NCBI GenBank assembly: GCA_012962595.1
Contig: DTXE01000448.1
Coordinates: 1-7,371 of the forward strand
Length of the DNA: 7,371 nucleotides
Direction of reading: 5' to 3'
From: Syntrophaceae bacterium
Lineage (GTDB): Bacteria; Desulfobacterota; DTXE01
Part shown: positions 1 to 6,496 of the stretch, one piece after another
Layout of the letters: every line of letters starts with the position of its first letter
Numbering within the stretch: the stretch's first letter is position 1
The notes under the pieces: model-generated
What the model saw: only the letters and a program-made list of their open reading frames with translations
Database searches by the model: none
Told to the model about the DNA's origin: nothing
Program-made: the position numbers and the translations under genes

Positions 1-399
1 CAAAAGATATTATGTGCAGTTTTGACCCTTGGGATATTAGCTGTTCCTAAATCAGTTGATTTGGCCCTTAAAACAGACTTCCCTAAAGGGGCTGTATGCA
101 CAGTTACATTCTACACCCCCTGTGAGGCTGAGACCGACGATACACCTTATATTACAGCATCCGGCACCAGAGTGAAGCCAGGTATCTGTGCAGTTTCCCG
201 CGACTTGGAAAGGTATGGTTTCACATTCGGAAAAACCATCTATGTGGAAGGTTTGGGTTCTTTTGAGGTCCAGGATCGGATGCACAGGCGATGGCAAAGG
301 AGGATAGACATACTGGTTATGTATAAACGGGATGCCAGAAGGCTAGGTAAGATGAGAAATGTACCGGTGGTTCTCCTGGATGAATTAACACCTTCCTAA
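1..399 (+). CDS. 3D-domain secreted protein (5' end outside window)
   Basis: The frame is open from base 1 to the TAA at 397-399 (132 codons), so the gene starts upstream. The TTG at 22 lies inside a hydrophobic run (residues 3-14 of the visible frame, ILCAVLTLGILAV-like) that looks like a signal peptide or membrane anchor, so 22 is unlikely to be the true start. The rest is a 3D domain, named for three conserved aspartates: a TDDTPYITASGTRVKPG block (Asp about 46-47), VAVSRDL-like and YVEGLGSFEVQD (Asp 92), then MHRRW and RIDI (Asp 103). The family adopts the double-psi beta-barrel of MltA/RpfB/YabE-type murein hydrolases and typically acts on peptidoglycan outside the cytoplasm. Here the domain occupies almost the whole protein, with no LysM or SH3 visible, though an N-terminal domain could lie outside the window. 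The substrate is inferred from the family. Confidence 0.82.
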   Translation, partial: QKILCAVLTLGILAVPKSVDLALKTDFPKGAVCTVTFYTPCEAETDDTPYITASGTRVKPGICAVSRDLERYGFTFGKTIYVEGLGSFEVQDRMHRRWQRRIDILVMYKRDARRLGKMRNVPVVLLDELTPS

Positions 400-415
400 T
401 AGCCTATCCTAACTA

Positions 416-424
416 TGCTAATAT
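416..424 (+). promoter_or_regulatory. candidate extended -10 promoter for the nucleotidase gene
   Basis: TGcTAATAT at 416-424 matches the extended -10 pattern TGnTATAAT with one mismatch. No good -35 lies 17 bases upstream, which extended -10 promoters tolerate. The predicted start is near 431, giving a leader of about 48 bases before the ATG at 479. Based only on the motif. Confidence 0.3.
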
Positions 425-478
425 GGTCCCAGAATTTACGGTCACTATCCGCATCTACTATCCTTTTTGACTAAATCA

Positions 479-1039
479 ATGAGAGTCAAAACAAGGAAAC
501 TGACCCTAGGTATTGACATCGATAATGTAATAGCAAAGACCGACCAAAAGATTCGAGAAATCATAAGAAATACATATGGCATAGATTTAAGCCAGCGAGA
601 TATTACAGTATATAACTATCACAAGTGTGGGATTACCAGGCAACAGGAAAGGGATGTTCTTAATGTCTTTCATAAAAAGGAGTGTGAAAATGTAGAACTT
701 GTCAGGGGAGCTAAAAAGTCACTTTCCATATTGGGAGAGAGCCATAAAGTCATAATAGTCACCAGCCGAGATTTATCGTCACGCAAGGCCACCGAACGCT
801 GGTTAAGGACCAAGGGGATTAGATATGATTCTTTGATATTTGAAAACCGTAAGCATAAGACGGGGATTAAGTTCCATTACTTTATCGAAGATCGTTGGAA
901 ACATGCCCTTAAACTGGCAAAGGCAGGCACAAAGGTACTTCTATTCAATTATCCCTGGAATTTAAACAGACCAAAGCATCCCAATATTAGAAGGGTCAAT
1001 AATTGGAAAGAGATTTTGATGTTGCTCTCAGGAATCTAG
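479..1039 (+). CDS. HAD-superfamily 5'(3')-deoxyribonucleotidase-like protein (NT5C type)
   Basis: A 186-residue HAD phosphatase. Motif I is GIDIDNV (nucleophile Asp13 and acid/base Asp15, counted from ATG 479), motif II is VTSR (Thr95-Arg97), and the motif III Lys is probably Lys131 in TGIKFHYF. Motif IV is FIEDR (Glu137-Asp138). The later FNYPWN block is typical of cytosolic 5'(3')-deoxyribonucleotidases (NT5C family), as is the small all-alpha cap between motifs I and II. The expected role is dephosphorylation of (deoxy)nucleoside monophosphates, but many bacterial members are uncharacterised and the substrate is not readable from sequence. A TTG at 467 would add four residues; I prefer the ATG at 479, although neither has a clear Shine-Dalgarno. 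It ends 15 bases from the convergent mltD stop, with no convincing terminator between them. Confidence 0.82.
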   Translation: MRVKTRKLTLGIDIDNVIAKTDQKIREIIRNTYGIDLSQRDITVYNYHKCGITRQQERDVLNVFHKKECENVELVRGAKKSLSILGESHKVIIVTSRDLSSRKATERWLRTKGIRYDSLIFENRKHKTGIKFHYFIEDRWKHALKLAKAGTKVLLFNYPWNLNRPKHPNIRRVNNWKEILMLLSGI

Positions 1040-1054
1040 AGGCTAACTCCTTTA

Positions 1055-2476
1055 TTATCTCCTGGAGAAGATTTTGAGTGTTTGACCCACCCGAATTTGA
1101 TCCTTTCTCCGGATATGATTGAGGCGGGCAATAGCATTTACGGTAGTCCTATATTTTCTGGCAATATGGGATAGGGTTTCTCCTCTTTTGACTCGATGGT
1201 ATACATATACCCCCCTAGGGGGTTTCCACCGCGGAATGCTTTTTAATTTTGCCAAAAGCCTTGATCCCATCCCAGGTGGAACCTTAAGTGTATATCGGCC
1301 ATTAGGTGTCACCTGGCGGCGAAGTTCTGGATTAAGAGAAGTTAATATCTCATAAGAAACACCTATTCCCTTGGCAATGTCCTTCAATCGGACCTGCTTA
1401 TTTATGGTCACCTCTTCAAAGGCCAGTGGTTTGTGGGGCTTTCCTAACATCATGCCGAATTTTTCAGGATTGTTAATAATGTGTAGGGCGGCCAAAAAAC
1501 GGGGTACAAATCGGGCCGTCTCGTATGGAAGTTTTTCATAGAGGTCCCAGAAGTTATCCAGATAATTGACCTTCTGGGTTTTAATAACACGCAGCACTGC
1601 CCCCTCGCCGCAATTGTAAGCTGCAAGGACCGTAGTCCAGTCTCCAAATATTTGGTGCAGTTCAGTCAAATAGGCAATGGCTGCTAGGGTAGATTTTTCA
1701 GGATCCATCCTTTCGTCAATCCATCGATTCCTTTTAAGACCGAATTTGTACCCCGTAGAGGGAATAAATTGCCACAGACCTAAGGCACGTGATCGGGAAA
1801 GGGCCCTTACCCTGAAGCCACTTTCTATAAGAGGAAGCCAGGACAATTCATCTGGCAGGCCTGCCTTCTCAAGTTGCTCTAATATCATAGGACGGTATTT
1901 ACCCGAACGTCGATATGATTCTAAAAGGAAGTTTTTATCCACGGTTTGAAAATATCGAATTTCCTTTTCAACATAGGAATTCATAACAAGCGGTATCTCT
2001 CTATGGTTGCCCTGGACCGCAGTGTGGCGGGAGGCATAGATTTCCAATATCCTTTTAGATATAAGAAAACGCAGGTCTTCCTTTTGTTGCAATAGCTTAT
2101 GGCCGTCTTCGGTTTTAACTTGTAAAATCAATTGGTAGGCTTGGTCCAAGGCCCTCAAGGCCTGTTCGATATTTCCCTCGGCCCAAAGGCGTTGAGATTC
2201 TTGGTAGGATTCTAAGGCTTGGTCCAGAAACTGCTGGTTTTTGTCCTCATACTCTGTTGGTTGGTGAGAATTGGTTTGGTTAACCCTCGGTTCCCCTACA
2301 TCCTCTTCCCTTTGAGATATATCCAAAGTCCCCTTCCTTTCCTGGCATTTAGCAGAAGTCGTGGATTTCACATCATTTTGAGGATGAATCTTCCACTCTG
2401 CACACCCATAGGACAAAAGAACTAGGCACCACAGAAGAGAAATACAGGTTCTAAGGTAGGGTACTTTCACAACCAT
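1055..2476 (-). CDS. mltD: MltD-like lytic murein transglycosylase lipoprotein with LysM
   Basis: From ATG 2476 the product is 473 residues. It starts with a signal peptide ending in LLSYGC (Cys25, an imperfect lipobox), so it is probably an outer-membrane lipoprotein. A polar linker follows, then a helical TPR-like stretch (about residues 80-145; SQRLWAEGNIEQALRALDQA). The SLT/goose-lysozyme-type catalytic domain carries LPLIESGF (catalytic Glu218), ALGLWQF (233-237) and LAAYNCGEG (285-288). A degenerate LysM-like segment lies near 355-400 and a clear LysM at about 425-471 (VKRGETLSHIARKY). The family cleaves the MurNAc-GlcNAc bond and leaves 1,6-anhydroMurNAc ends. The frame stays open back to 2608, but that start would overlap rfaE2 and precede the signal peptide. 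A GTG at 2470 is a real alternative, because GAAGAG (2482-2477) is correctly spaced for it but touches the ATG. Confidence 0.9.
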   Translation of the reverse strand: MVVKVPYLRTCISLLWCLVLLSYGCAEWKIHPQNDVKSTTSAKCQERKGTLDISQREEDVGEPRVNQTNSHQPTEYEDKNQQFLDQALESYQESQRLWAEGNIEQALRALDQAYQLILQVKTEDGHKLLQQKEDLRFLISKRILEIYASRHTAVQGNHREIPLVMNSYVEKEIRYFQTVDKNFLLESYRRSGKYRPMILEQLEKAGLPDELSWLPLIESGFRVRALSRSRALGLWQFIPSTGYKFGLKRNRWIDERMDPEKSTLAAIAYLTELHQIFGDWTTVLAAYNCGEGAVLRVIKTQKVNYLDNFWDLYEKLPYETARFVPRFLAALHIINNPEKFGMMLGKPHKPLAFEEVTINKQVRLKDIAKGIGVSYEILTSLNPELRRQVTPNGRYTLKVPPGMGSRLLAKLKSIPRWKPPRGVYVYHRVKRGETLSHIARKYRTTVNAIARLNHIRRKDQIRVGQTLKIFSRR

Positions 2477-2495
2477 CTCTTCAATTGAGTCAGTT

Positions 2496-2524
2496 GAAAT
2501 ACTAAAGTTACAGGTACTTGTCAA
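2496..2524 (-). promoter_or_regulatory. candidate sigma70-type promoter for mltD
   Basis: Reading the minus strand, a perfect -35 TTGACA (2524-2519) is followed after exactly 17 bases by TATTTC (2501-2496, three of six consensus bases). The predicted start near 2489 leaves a 13-19 base leader before the ATG 2476 or GTG 2470. It lies in the 94-base gap after rfaE2, so mltD could be transcribed independently as well as by read-through. Confidence 0.42.
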
Positions 2525-2570
2525 GGAAAACCTCACAGGACCTTTGAAAGTTGATGGATTCTTCTCTCCA

Positions 2571-3059
2571 CTATGTAGATCGCCCATACCTCTGGATAAT
2601 TCTTTCAATGATACTAGAGGTGGATACTCCTTTTACCAGTGGCAGACTTATGACCTTCCCTCTATGGGCCTTGACCACATCTGCTCCTATAATAGTCTCC
2701 TCTGTCCAGTCCCCTCCTTTTACCAAAACATGGGGTTTAAACATTTCAATAATATTTAGGGGATTCAGTTCATCAAAGATTATTACACTATCGACACATT
2801 GGAGGGCAGCAATTACCTCCGCTCGCTCATCTTGGGAAACTAAGGGTCTTCCTTCACCTTTTATGGCCCTTACAGAGCTATCACTATTTATGGCCACAAT
2901 AAGATGGTCGCCACAAGTCTTGGCCTCCTCAAGATAGCGGATATGTCCTACATGTAGGATATCAAAGCAGCCATTGGTAAAAACTATATGCTTCCCTTCG
3001 CTTTTGAGTTGAGTAACTAAGGTCTTTAACTCTTCTCGGGTTTTAATCTTCTCTCTCAT
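2571..3059 (-). CDS. rfaE2: D-glycero-beta-D-manno-heptose 1-phosphate adenylyltransferase
   Basis: A 162-residue cytidylyltransferase-like nucleotidyl transferase that corresponds to the C-terminal half of HldE. It transfers AMP from ATP to heptose 1-phosphate to make ADP-heptose for the LPS inner core, in the cytoplasm. The signature is visible: FTNGCFDILHVGH with the HxGH motif at 36-39, AINSDSSVR (57-64), KGGDW (114-118) and the late VSTSSII motif (145-151). There is no attached ribokinase-like RfaE1 domain, so the heptose kinase must be encoded elsewhere, as in many Deltaproteobacteria, Aquificae and Campylobacterota. The ATG at 3059 is chosen because the frame's only earlier start is a TTG at 3089 inside comF. 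It begins 7 bases after the comF stop, so it is probably cotranscribed and coupled. Confidence 0.93.
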   Translation of the reverse strand: MREKIKTREELKTLVTQLKSEGKHIVFTNGCFDILHVGHIRYLEEAKTCGDHLIVAINSDSSVRAIKGEGRPLVSQDERAEVIAALQCVDSVIIFDELNPLNIIEMFKPHVLVKGGDWTEETIIGADVVKAHRGKVISLPLVKGVSTSSIIERIIQRYGRST

Positions 3060-3066
3060 GTCTCTG

Positions 3067-3801
3067 CTATACTCGCACGGACCTGGCAAGGGTCAAGACA
3101 TAGACCTTATTAGCACCGGCCTTAAGTAAAGTCCTTCCACACTCATTGATTGTTGCCCCGGTAGTATAAACATCATCCAACAAGAGGATGTTTTTCTCCT
3201 TCACGGTCATATGGTTTGAAATAACAAATGAACCTTTAACATTGTTCTTTCTGGCCTTTTCGCTCAGATTTACCTGGGGTTCTGTCCATCGCCATCGTCT
3301 CAAGACCCTAGTGGCTAGAGTTTTGTTATATCTCTTTTTAAGAATCCTTGCTAATAGCAGTGCCTGATTAAAACCCCTTTCCCTTAAACGCCTGTGATGT
3401 AAAGGCACCGGGATCAAAAGATCCACCCATTCCATATGGAATAACTGTGAAACTGAATCCGACAGCATGTAGCCTAAGGGTAAGGCCAGGTGAATTTTCC
3501 TATGGTATTTAAATAGATGGATGGCCTTAAGTAGGGTCCCCTCATAAAAACCAACTGACCTTGCCTTTGTGAAATACCTTTTGGAGGTAAGGCATTCCCC
3601 ACAAAGGTGATCTAAACTGTCTTGGGATTTGAAAGGCATCCCACATAAGGTACAGAAAGGGGGTTTAATAAAGGTAATGCCGGAAAGGCATGATGGGCAT
3701 AACTGATAGTTGTCTCTGGCCTCAAGAGGTACATGGCATACCAGGCACTTGGGTGGAAAAATAAGGTCCAGGAACGCTTCCCAACAGTCCTTTATAGACA
3801 T
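3067..3801 (-). CDS. comF: ComF-family phosphoribosyltransferase-like protein
   Basis: A 244-residue ComF/GntX-family protein. The N-terminus is a double zinc ribbon with four Cys pairs: CLVC (19/22), CPSC (35/38), CTLC (50/53) and CGEC (67/70). The C-terminal half is a type I phosphoribosyltransferase fold: FKYHRK (97-102), [19 protein letters not shown] (128-146), and the PRPP-binding loop [13 protein letters not shown] (205-217). Members contribute to natural DNA uptake in some bacteria (ComFC helps bring in single-stranded DNA), but many non-competent species carry one, and the substrate is unknown. All eight zinc ligands and both PRPP-loop aspartates are intact. The ATG at 3801 lies inside the icd end, overlapping it by 10 bases, which suggests translational coupling. 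The gene symbol is used for the family, not as proof of a competence role. Confidence 0.9.
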   Translation of the reverse strand: MSIKDCWEAFLDLIFPPKCLVCHVPLEARDNYQLCPSCLSGITFIKPPFCTLCGMPFKSQDSLDHLCGECLTSKRYFTKARSVGFYEGTLLKAIHLFKYHRKIHLALPLGYMLSDSVSQLFHMEWVDLLIPVPLHHRRLRERGFNQALLLARILKKRYNKTLATRVLRRWRWTEPQVNLSEKARKNNVKGSFVISNHMTVKEKNILLLDDVYTTGATINECGRTLLKAGANKVYVLTLARSVRV

Positions 3802-5000
3802 AGATCCATATTGGAAATAATGGCTTCACCAAATTGCGAACACCTTAACTCCTTAGCCCCCTCCATCTGCCGGGCCAGATCGTAGGTAACCGTTTTATCC
3901 TCAATGGTCTTCTGCAAGGCATTATAGATCAATTGTGAAGCCTCTCTCCACCCCATGTATTCTAACATCATGGCCCCTGAGAGTATCAGCGAGCTTGGAT
4001 TTACTTTATCCTTGCCTGCATATTTGGGTGCTGTTCCGTGGGTAGCCTCAAAAAGGGCATATCCATCCCCCATGTTGGCACTAGGAGACATACCTAATCC
4101 ACCTACCTGGGCTGCCAGGGCATCGGAAAGGTAATCGCCATTTAGGTTGGGAGTAACTATTACACTGTACTCCTCAGGTCTTAAGAGTATCTGTTGAAAC
4201 ATGCTATCTGCCAATCTATCTTTGATAACAATCTTCCCATATGCACGCTCTAATTCTCCCTCAGTTATAGTAACCTGACTAAACTCCTCCCTTGCCACTT
4301 CATATGCCCAATTTCTGAAGGCCCCTTCTGTGAACTTCATGATATTGCCTTTATGTACGATGGTTACACTATCCCTTTTGTGGGAAATGGCGTAATCAAT
4401 GGCCTTTCTTACTAAACGTGTAGTTCTTTCTTTACTTATGGGTTTTATGCCCACACCAGAGTCCCATGAGATTTCTTTACCCATTTCACACTTAAGAAAT
4501 TTTATTATCCTCTTTGCCTCATCGCTTCCTTCTTTCCATTCAATGCCTGCATAAACGTCTTCGGTGTTCTCTCTAAACACCACCATATCTACCTTCTCCG
4601 GATTCTTCAAAGGACTTGGTACCCCTTTTATGTACCTCACCGGCCTTACACAGGCATAAAGGTTAAGTATTTGCCGTAAGGCCACGTTTAGGCTTCTGAT
4701 GCCCTCTCCTACAGGGGTGGTGAGAGGCCCCTTGATGGCAATTACGCAGTCCTTAATGGTGGCCAGAGTTTCTTCTGGAAGCCATTGTCCCATATTTCGA
4801 TGTGCCCTCTCCCCCGCCCATGTCCTTAACCAGGTGATCTTTTTGTTGTCCCCATAGGCCTTTTCTATGGATGCATCCAGAACTTTAACCGTAGCTGACC
4901 ATATATCAGGCCCAATTCCATCACCTTCTATAAAGGGGATAACCGGGTGATCTGGGACATTTATGGTTCCATCTGGATTTAAGGTTATCTTCTCCGGCAT
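3792..5000 (-). CDS. icd: NADP-dependent isocitrate dehydrogenase
   Basis: A 402-residue protein that matches E. coli-type Icd along its length. It oxidatively decarboxylates isocitrate to 2-oxoglutarate, or runs in reverse in organisms with a reductive TCA cycle. Substrate-site residues are present: [11 protein letters not shown] (Ser103, Asn105, Arg109), Arg119, Arg143 in [11 protein letters not shown], Tyr150 and Lys217 in [13 protein letters not shown]. Metal-binding aspartates are in [14 protein letters not shown] (289, 293). NADP rather than NAD specificity follows from HGTAPKYAG (Lys326-Tyr327) plus Tyr373 and Arg377 in [13 protein letters not shown]. Ser103 aligns with the serine phosphorylated by AceK in E. 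coli, though no aceK is visible here. The segment near 245-258 is shorter than in E. coli, and the tail has four extra residues after NM. The ATG at 5000 has no Shine-Dalgarno; see the promoter entry. Confidence 0.95.
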   Translation of the reverse strand: MPEKITLNPDGTINVPDHPVIPFIEGDGIGPDIWSATVKVLDASIEKAYGDNKKITWLRTWAGERAHRNMGQWLPEETLATIKDCVIAIKGPLTTPVGEGIRSLNVALRQILNLYACVRPVRYIKGVPSPLKNPEKVDMVVFRENTEDVYAGIEWKEGSDEAKRIIKFLKCEMGKEISWDSGVGIKPISKERTTRLVRKAIDYAISHKRDSVTIVHKGNIMKFTEGAFRNWAYEVAREEFSQVTITEGELERAYGKIVIKDRLADSMFQQILLRPEEYSVIVTPNLNGDYLSDALAAQVGGLGMSPSANMGDGYALFEATHGTAPKYAGKDKVNPSSLILSGAMMLEYMGWREASQLIYNALQKTIEDKTVTYDLARQMEGAKELRCSQFGEAIISNMDLCL

Positions 5001-5007
5001 GGTGTGA

Positions 5008-5036
5008 ATAATATCTTAAATTGAATATGTAATCAA
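5008..5036 (-). promoter_or_regulatory. candidate promoter for icd-comF-rfaE2, predicting a leaderless mRNA
   Basis: On the minus strand TTGATT (5036-5031) is separated by exactly 17 bases from TATTAT (5013-5008), four and five matches to the -35 and -10 consensus. Counting seven bases down from the -10 end puts +1 at about 5001, one base before the icd ATG. The lack of any Shine-Dalgarno before icd agrees with a leaderless or nearly leaderless transcript. Motif-based only. Confidence 0.5.
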
Positions 5037-5050
5037 CAGTTACATTCCTT

Positions 5051-5079
5051 TTGACAACTACAGCCACATGAGGTACACA
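5051..5079 (+). promoter_or_regulatory. candidate promoter for the exonuclease gene
   Basis: A perfect TTGACA at 5051-5056 is followed after 17 bases by TACACA at 5074-5079, a weak -10 (three of six). This would place +1 at about 5086, directly before the ATG at 5087. A better -10 match, CATAAT at 5078-5083, is 21 bases away and would start transcription inside the gene. A GAGG at 5070-5073 is a possible ribosome site, but 13 bases from the ATG and usable only if transcription starts further upstream. Confidence 0.35.
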
Positions 5080-5086
5080 TAATTTT

Positions 5087-5974
5087 ATGATCCAAAGGCC
5101 TATCCTCTACCTCCTTGATGGTAGTTCCTATATCTATCGCGCCTTTTTTGCCCTACCACACCTTTCCAGTGCCTCAGGGCTCCCTACCAACGCCACCCTT
5201 GGATTTACTAACATGTTGCTCAAGATATTAAAAGATAAAAGGCCGGAATATATGGCAGTAATTTTTGATGCCAAAGGGCCCACCTTCCGTCATGAACTTT
5301 ACCAATCCTACAAGATCACCCGCCCCCCTATGCCCTATAACCTCTCTTCCCAGATTCCCTATATAAAGGAGGTTGTAGAGGGGCTCAATATTCCTATGCT
5401 AGAGGTAGAGGGATATGAGGCCGATGATATCATTGCCACTATCTGTAAAGAAATGGAAAACAGGGAATATAGGGTTATTATTATCACCGGAGACAAGGAT
5501 CTCCTCCAGCTGGTATCCAAGAATGTCACCTTGTGGGACTCCATGAAAAATAAGATAGTGGGACTCCATGAGGTCAGGGAGCGTTTCGGAATCGAGCCTC
5601 ATCAGATACCTGATATTATGGGGCTTACTGGTGACAGCATTGACAATGTGCCGGGTATACCGGGTATCGGAGAGAAGACTGCCATCAGATTGATAAAGGA
5701 GTTTCAGTCCATTGAAAATCTTGTGGATAATATAGACAGAATTCCAAAGGAAAAACTCAAAGTAAATCTTCGTAGGTATAAAGACCAAGCCTTGCTGTCC
5801 AAGAGATTGGTTACACTGAATCCTGATGTACCTGTAGTCTGCCATCTAAAACACTTTAAAGTCAAATCACCGGATAGGGCAAAACTGAGAAGGCTCTTCA
5901 AAGAACTCGAATTCACAAGACTCTTAAAGGAGATAGAACCAGATGAATCACAAGACTCTCTAAATTTTAAATGA
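5087..5974 (+). CDS. stand-alone PolA-type 5'-3' exonuclease (flap nuclease)
   Basis: A 295-residue protein equal to the N-terminal 5' nuclease domain of DNA polymerase I. It removes RNA primers and 5' flaps in lagging-strand maturation and repair. Two-metal-site residues are present: LLDGSSYIYRAFF (Asp11), VIFDAKGPTFRH (Asp61), GYEADD (Glu111, Asp113, Asp114), ITGDKD (Asp136, Asp138) and LTGDSIDNVPGIPGIGEKTA (Asp183, Asp186 and the helix-3-turn-helix). The C-terminal LFKELEFTRLLKEI stretch is what normally leads into the 3'-5' exonuclease/polymerase part of full-length Pol I, but here a TGA follows 15 residues later. No polymerase sequence lies downstream. Either this lineage has a split Pol I with the Klenow part elsewhere, or the gene was truncated. 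All catalytic residues remain, so the nuclease is probably active. Calling it full polA would be wrong. Confidence 0.88.
   Translation: MIQRPILYLLDGSSYIYRAFFALPHLSSASGLPTNATLGFTNMLLKILKDKRPEYMAVIFDAKGPTFRHELYQSYKITRPPMPYNLSSQIPYIKEVVEGLNIPMLEVEGYEADDIIATICKEMENREYRVIIITGDKDLLQLVSKNVTLWDSMKNKIVGLHEVRERFGIEPHQIPDIMGLTGDSIDNVPGIPGIGEKTAIRLIKEFQSIENLVDNIDRIPKEKLKVNLRRYKDQALLSKRLVTLNPDVPVVCHLKHFKVKSPDRAKLRRLFKELEFTRLLKEIEPDESQDSLNFK
5533..5571 (+). repeat. 14-base perfect direct repeat inside the exonuclease gene
   Basis: GTGGGACTCCATGA occurs at 5533-5546 and again at 5558-5571. The 25-base offset is not a multiple of three, so the copies are read in different frames (LWDSMK and VGLHEV). Possibly coincidence, possibly a small past duplication or slippage event. 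Confidence 0.6.
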
Positions 5975-5976
5975 GG
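5973..5976 (+). promoter_or_regulatory. ribosome binding site of the MNT remnant, overlapping the exonuclease stop
   Basis: GAGG, 8 bases before the ATG at 5985, shares its first two bases with the TGA stop (5972-5974) of the exonuclease. The arrangement would couple translation of the nucleotidyltransferase remnant to the exonuclease gene. Confidence 0.5.
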
Positions 5977-5984
5977 AAATAAAA

Positions 5985-6267
5985 ATGCTGGATATTGCCC
6001 ATTTAAGTGCCACAGAAAAGGTAGGTTTACAGGAATTTATAGATAGGATCCTGCTTAAATTTAGGGATAAGATTGTGTTGATTAGGCTTTATGGCTCTAA
6101 AGATGGTAGAGGCAGAGTGGGAAATTATGGATAAACACGACTCATATATCTGTAGTGTGGTATTCGACCTAAATGAGTATAATCGACTGAATAATCTCCA
6201 GACCAATTTCATGCTAAACGTGGCGGAAGAGGGGATTGATTTATACGGAAATCAAGCGCCACCCTGA
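5985..6267 (+). pseudogene. decayed MNT-type nucleotidyltransferase (antitoxin of an MNT-HEPN pair)
   Basis: Two frames together read like one small nucleotidyltransferase of the Pol beta superfamily. From ATG 5985 the first frame gives MLDIAHLSATEKVGLQEF, then IVLIRLYGSK (the GS motif at codons 37-38), and stops at TAA 6132-6134 after 49 residues. The next frame, open from 6091, gives EWEIMDKHDSYI, then VVFDLNEYNRLNN and FMLNVAEEGIDLYG, ending at TGA 6265-6267, which resembles the C-terminal half of the family. Intact members have about 20-30 residues between these parts, including the catalytic SDxDxLV aspartates. Neither frame has them, so a deletion plus frameshift has removed the active site, somewhere between about 6096 and 6118. 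A catalytically dead 49-residue peptide could still be made. The family link is from my recall of MNT proteins, not a search. Confidence 0.7.
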
Positions 6268-6496
6268 AAACTTAAAGAAACTCATTAGCGAGTTATATCA
6301 GAAGTAGTAAAGAAAGACTTGATGCCGCTGATGCCCTTCTTCTGACCAAGGATTTGAGGCCAAAATCTCACGCAGGAACTATTCGACTTTGCAATATCCA
6401 CTTTGTACACACTGGAATCTTGGATAAAAAGTATGGGGCTTGGTTTAAGAAAATAGAGAAGGCTCGATGGGAAGCAGAGGAATTTGTGAAGACAGT
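6236..6496 (+). pseudogene. decayed HEPN-domain (UPF0332-like) toxin
   Basis: The frame from about TTG 6236 reads EIKRHPENLKKLISE, a typical HEPN N-terminus, then runs into stops at 6305. Shifting frame at about 6293, as if one T were inserted, continues perfectly as YIRSSKERLDAADALL, then LTKDLRPKSHAGTIRL, NIHFVHTGILDKKYGAWFKK and IEKAR. Between DAADALL (ending about 6332) and LTKD, intact relatives carry a helix of about 25-30 residues with an SRxYYAxFH-like motif; it is absent. A second stretch (EADY plus a short linker) is missing between KAR and EAEEFVKT (about 6466). The reading frame continues to TGA 6564-6566, but its last 21 residues do not look like HEPN and are the antisense of the PAC2-like fragment. 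HEPN toxins are RNases or NMP-transferase targets paired with MNT antitoxins. This copy cannot be functional. Confidence 0.72.

Noticed and set aside
52..297. 81-residue minus-strand open frame
   Set aside because: It is antisense to the 3D-domain gene and has no family features.
1058..1072. TCTCCTGGAGA inverted repeat between the convergent gene ends as a bidirectional terminator
   Set aside because: It lies inside the mltD C-terminal codons, has a one-base loop and is not followed by a T-run.
1211..1222. CCCCCTAGGGGG, a perfect 12-base palindrome
   Set aside because: It encodes the Pro-Pro-Arg-Gly linker before the mltD LysM domain and has no central loop. No regulatory meaning is evident.
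2551..2937. 128-residue plus-strand open frame
   Set aside because: It is antisense to rfaE2, which has all its signature motifs. It is a shadow frame.
5399..5845. 148-residue minus-strand open frame
   Set aside because: It is fully antisense to the exonuclease gene, whose catalytic motifs are unambiguous. Its translation has no recognisable motif.
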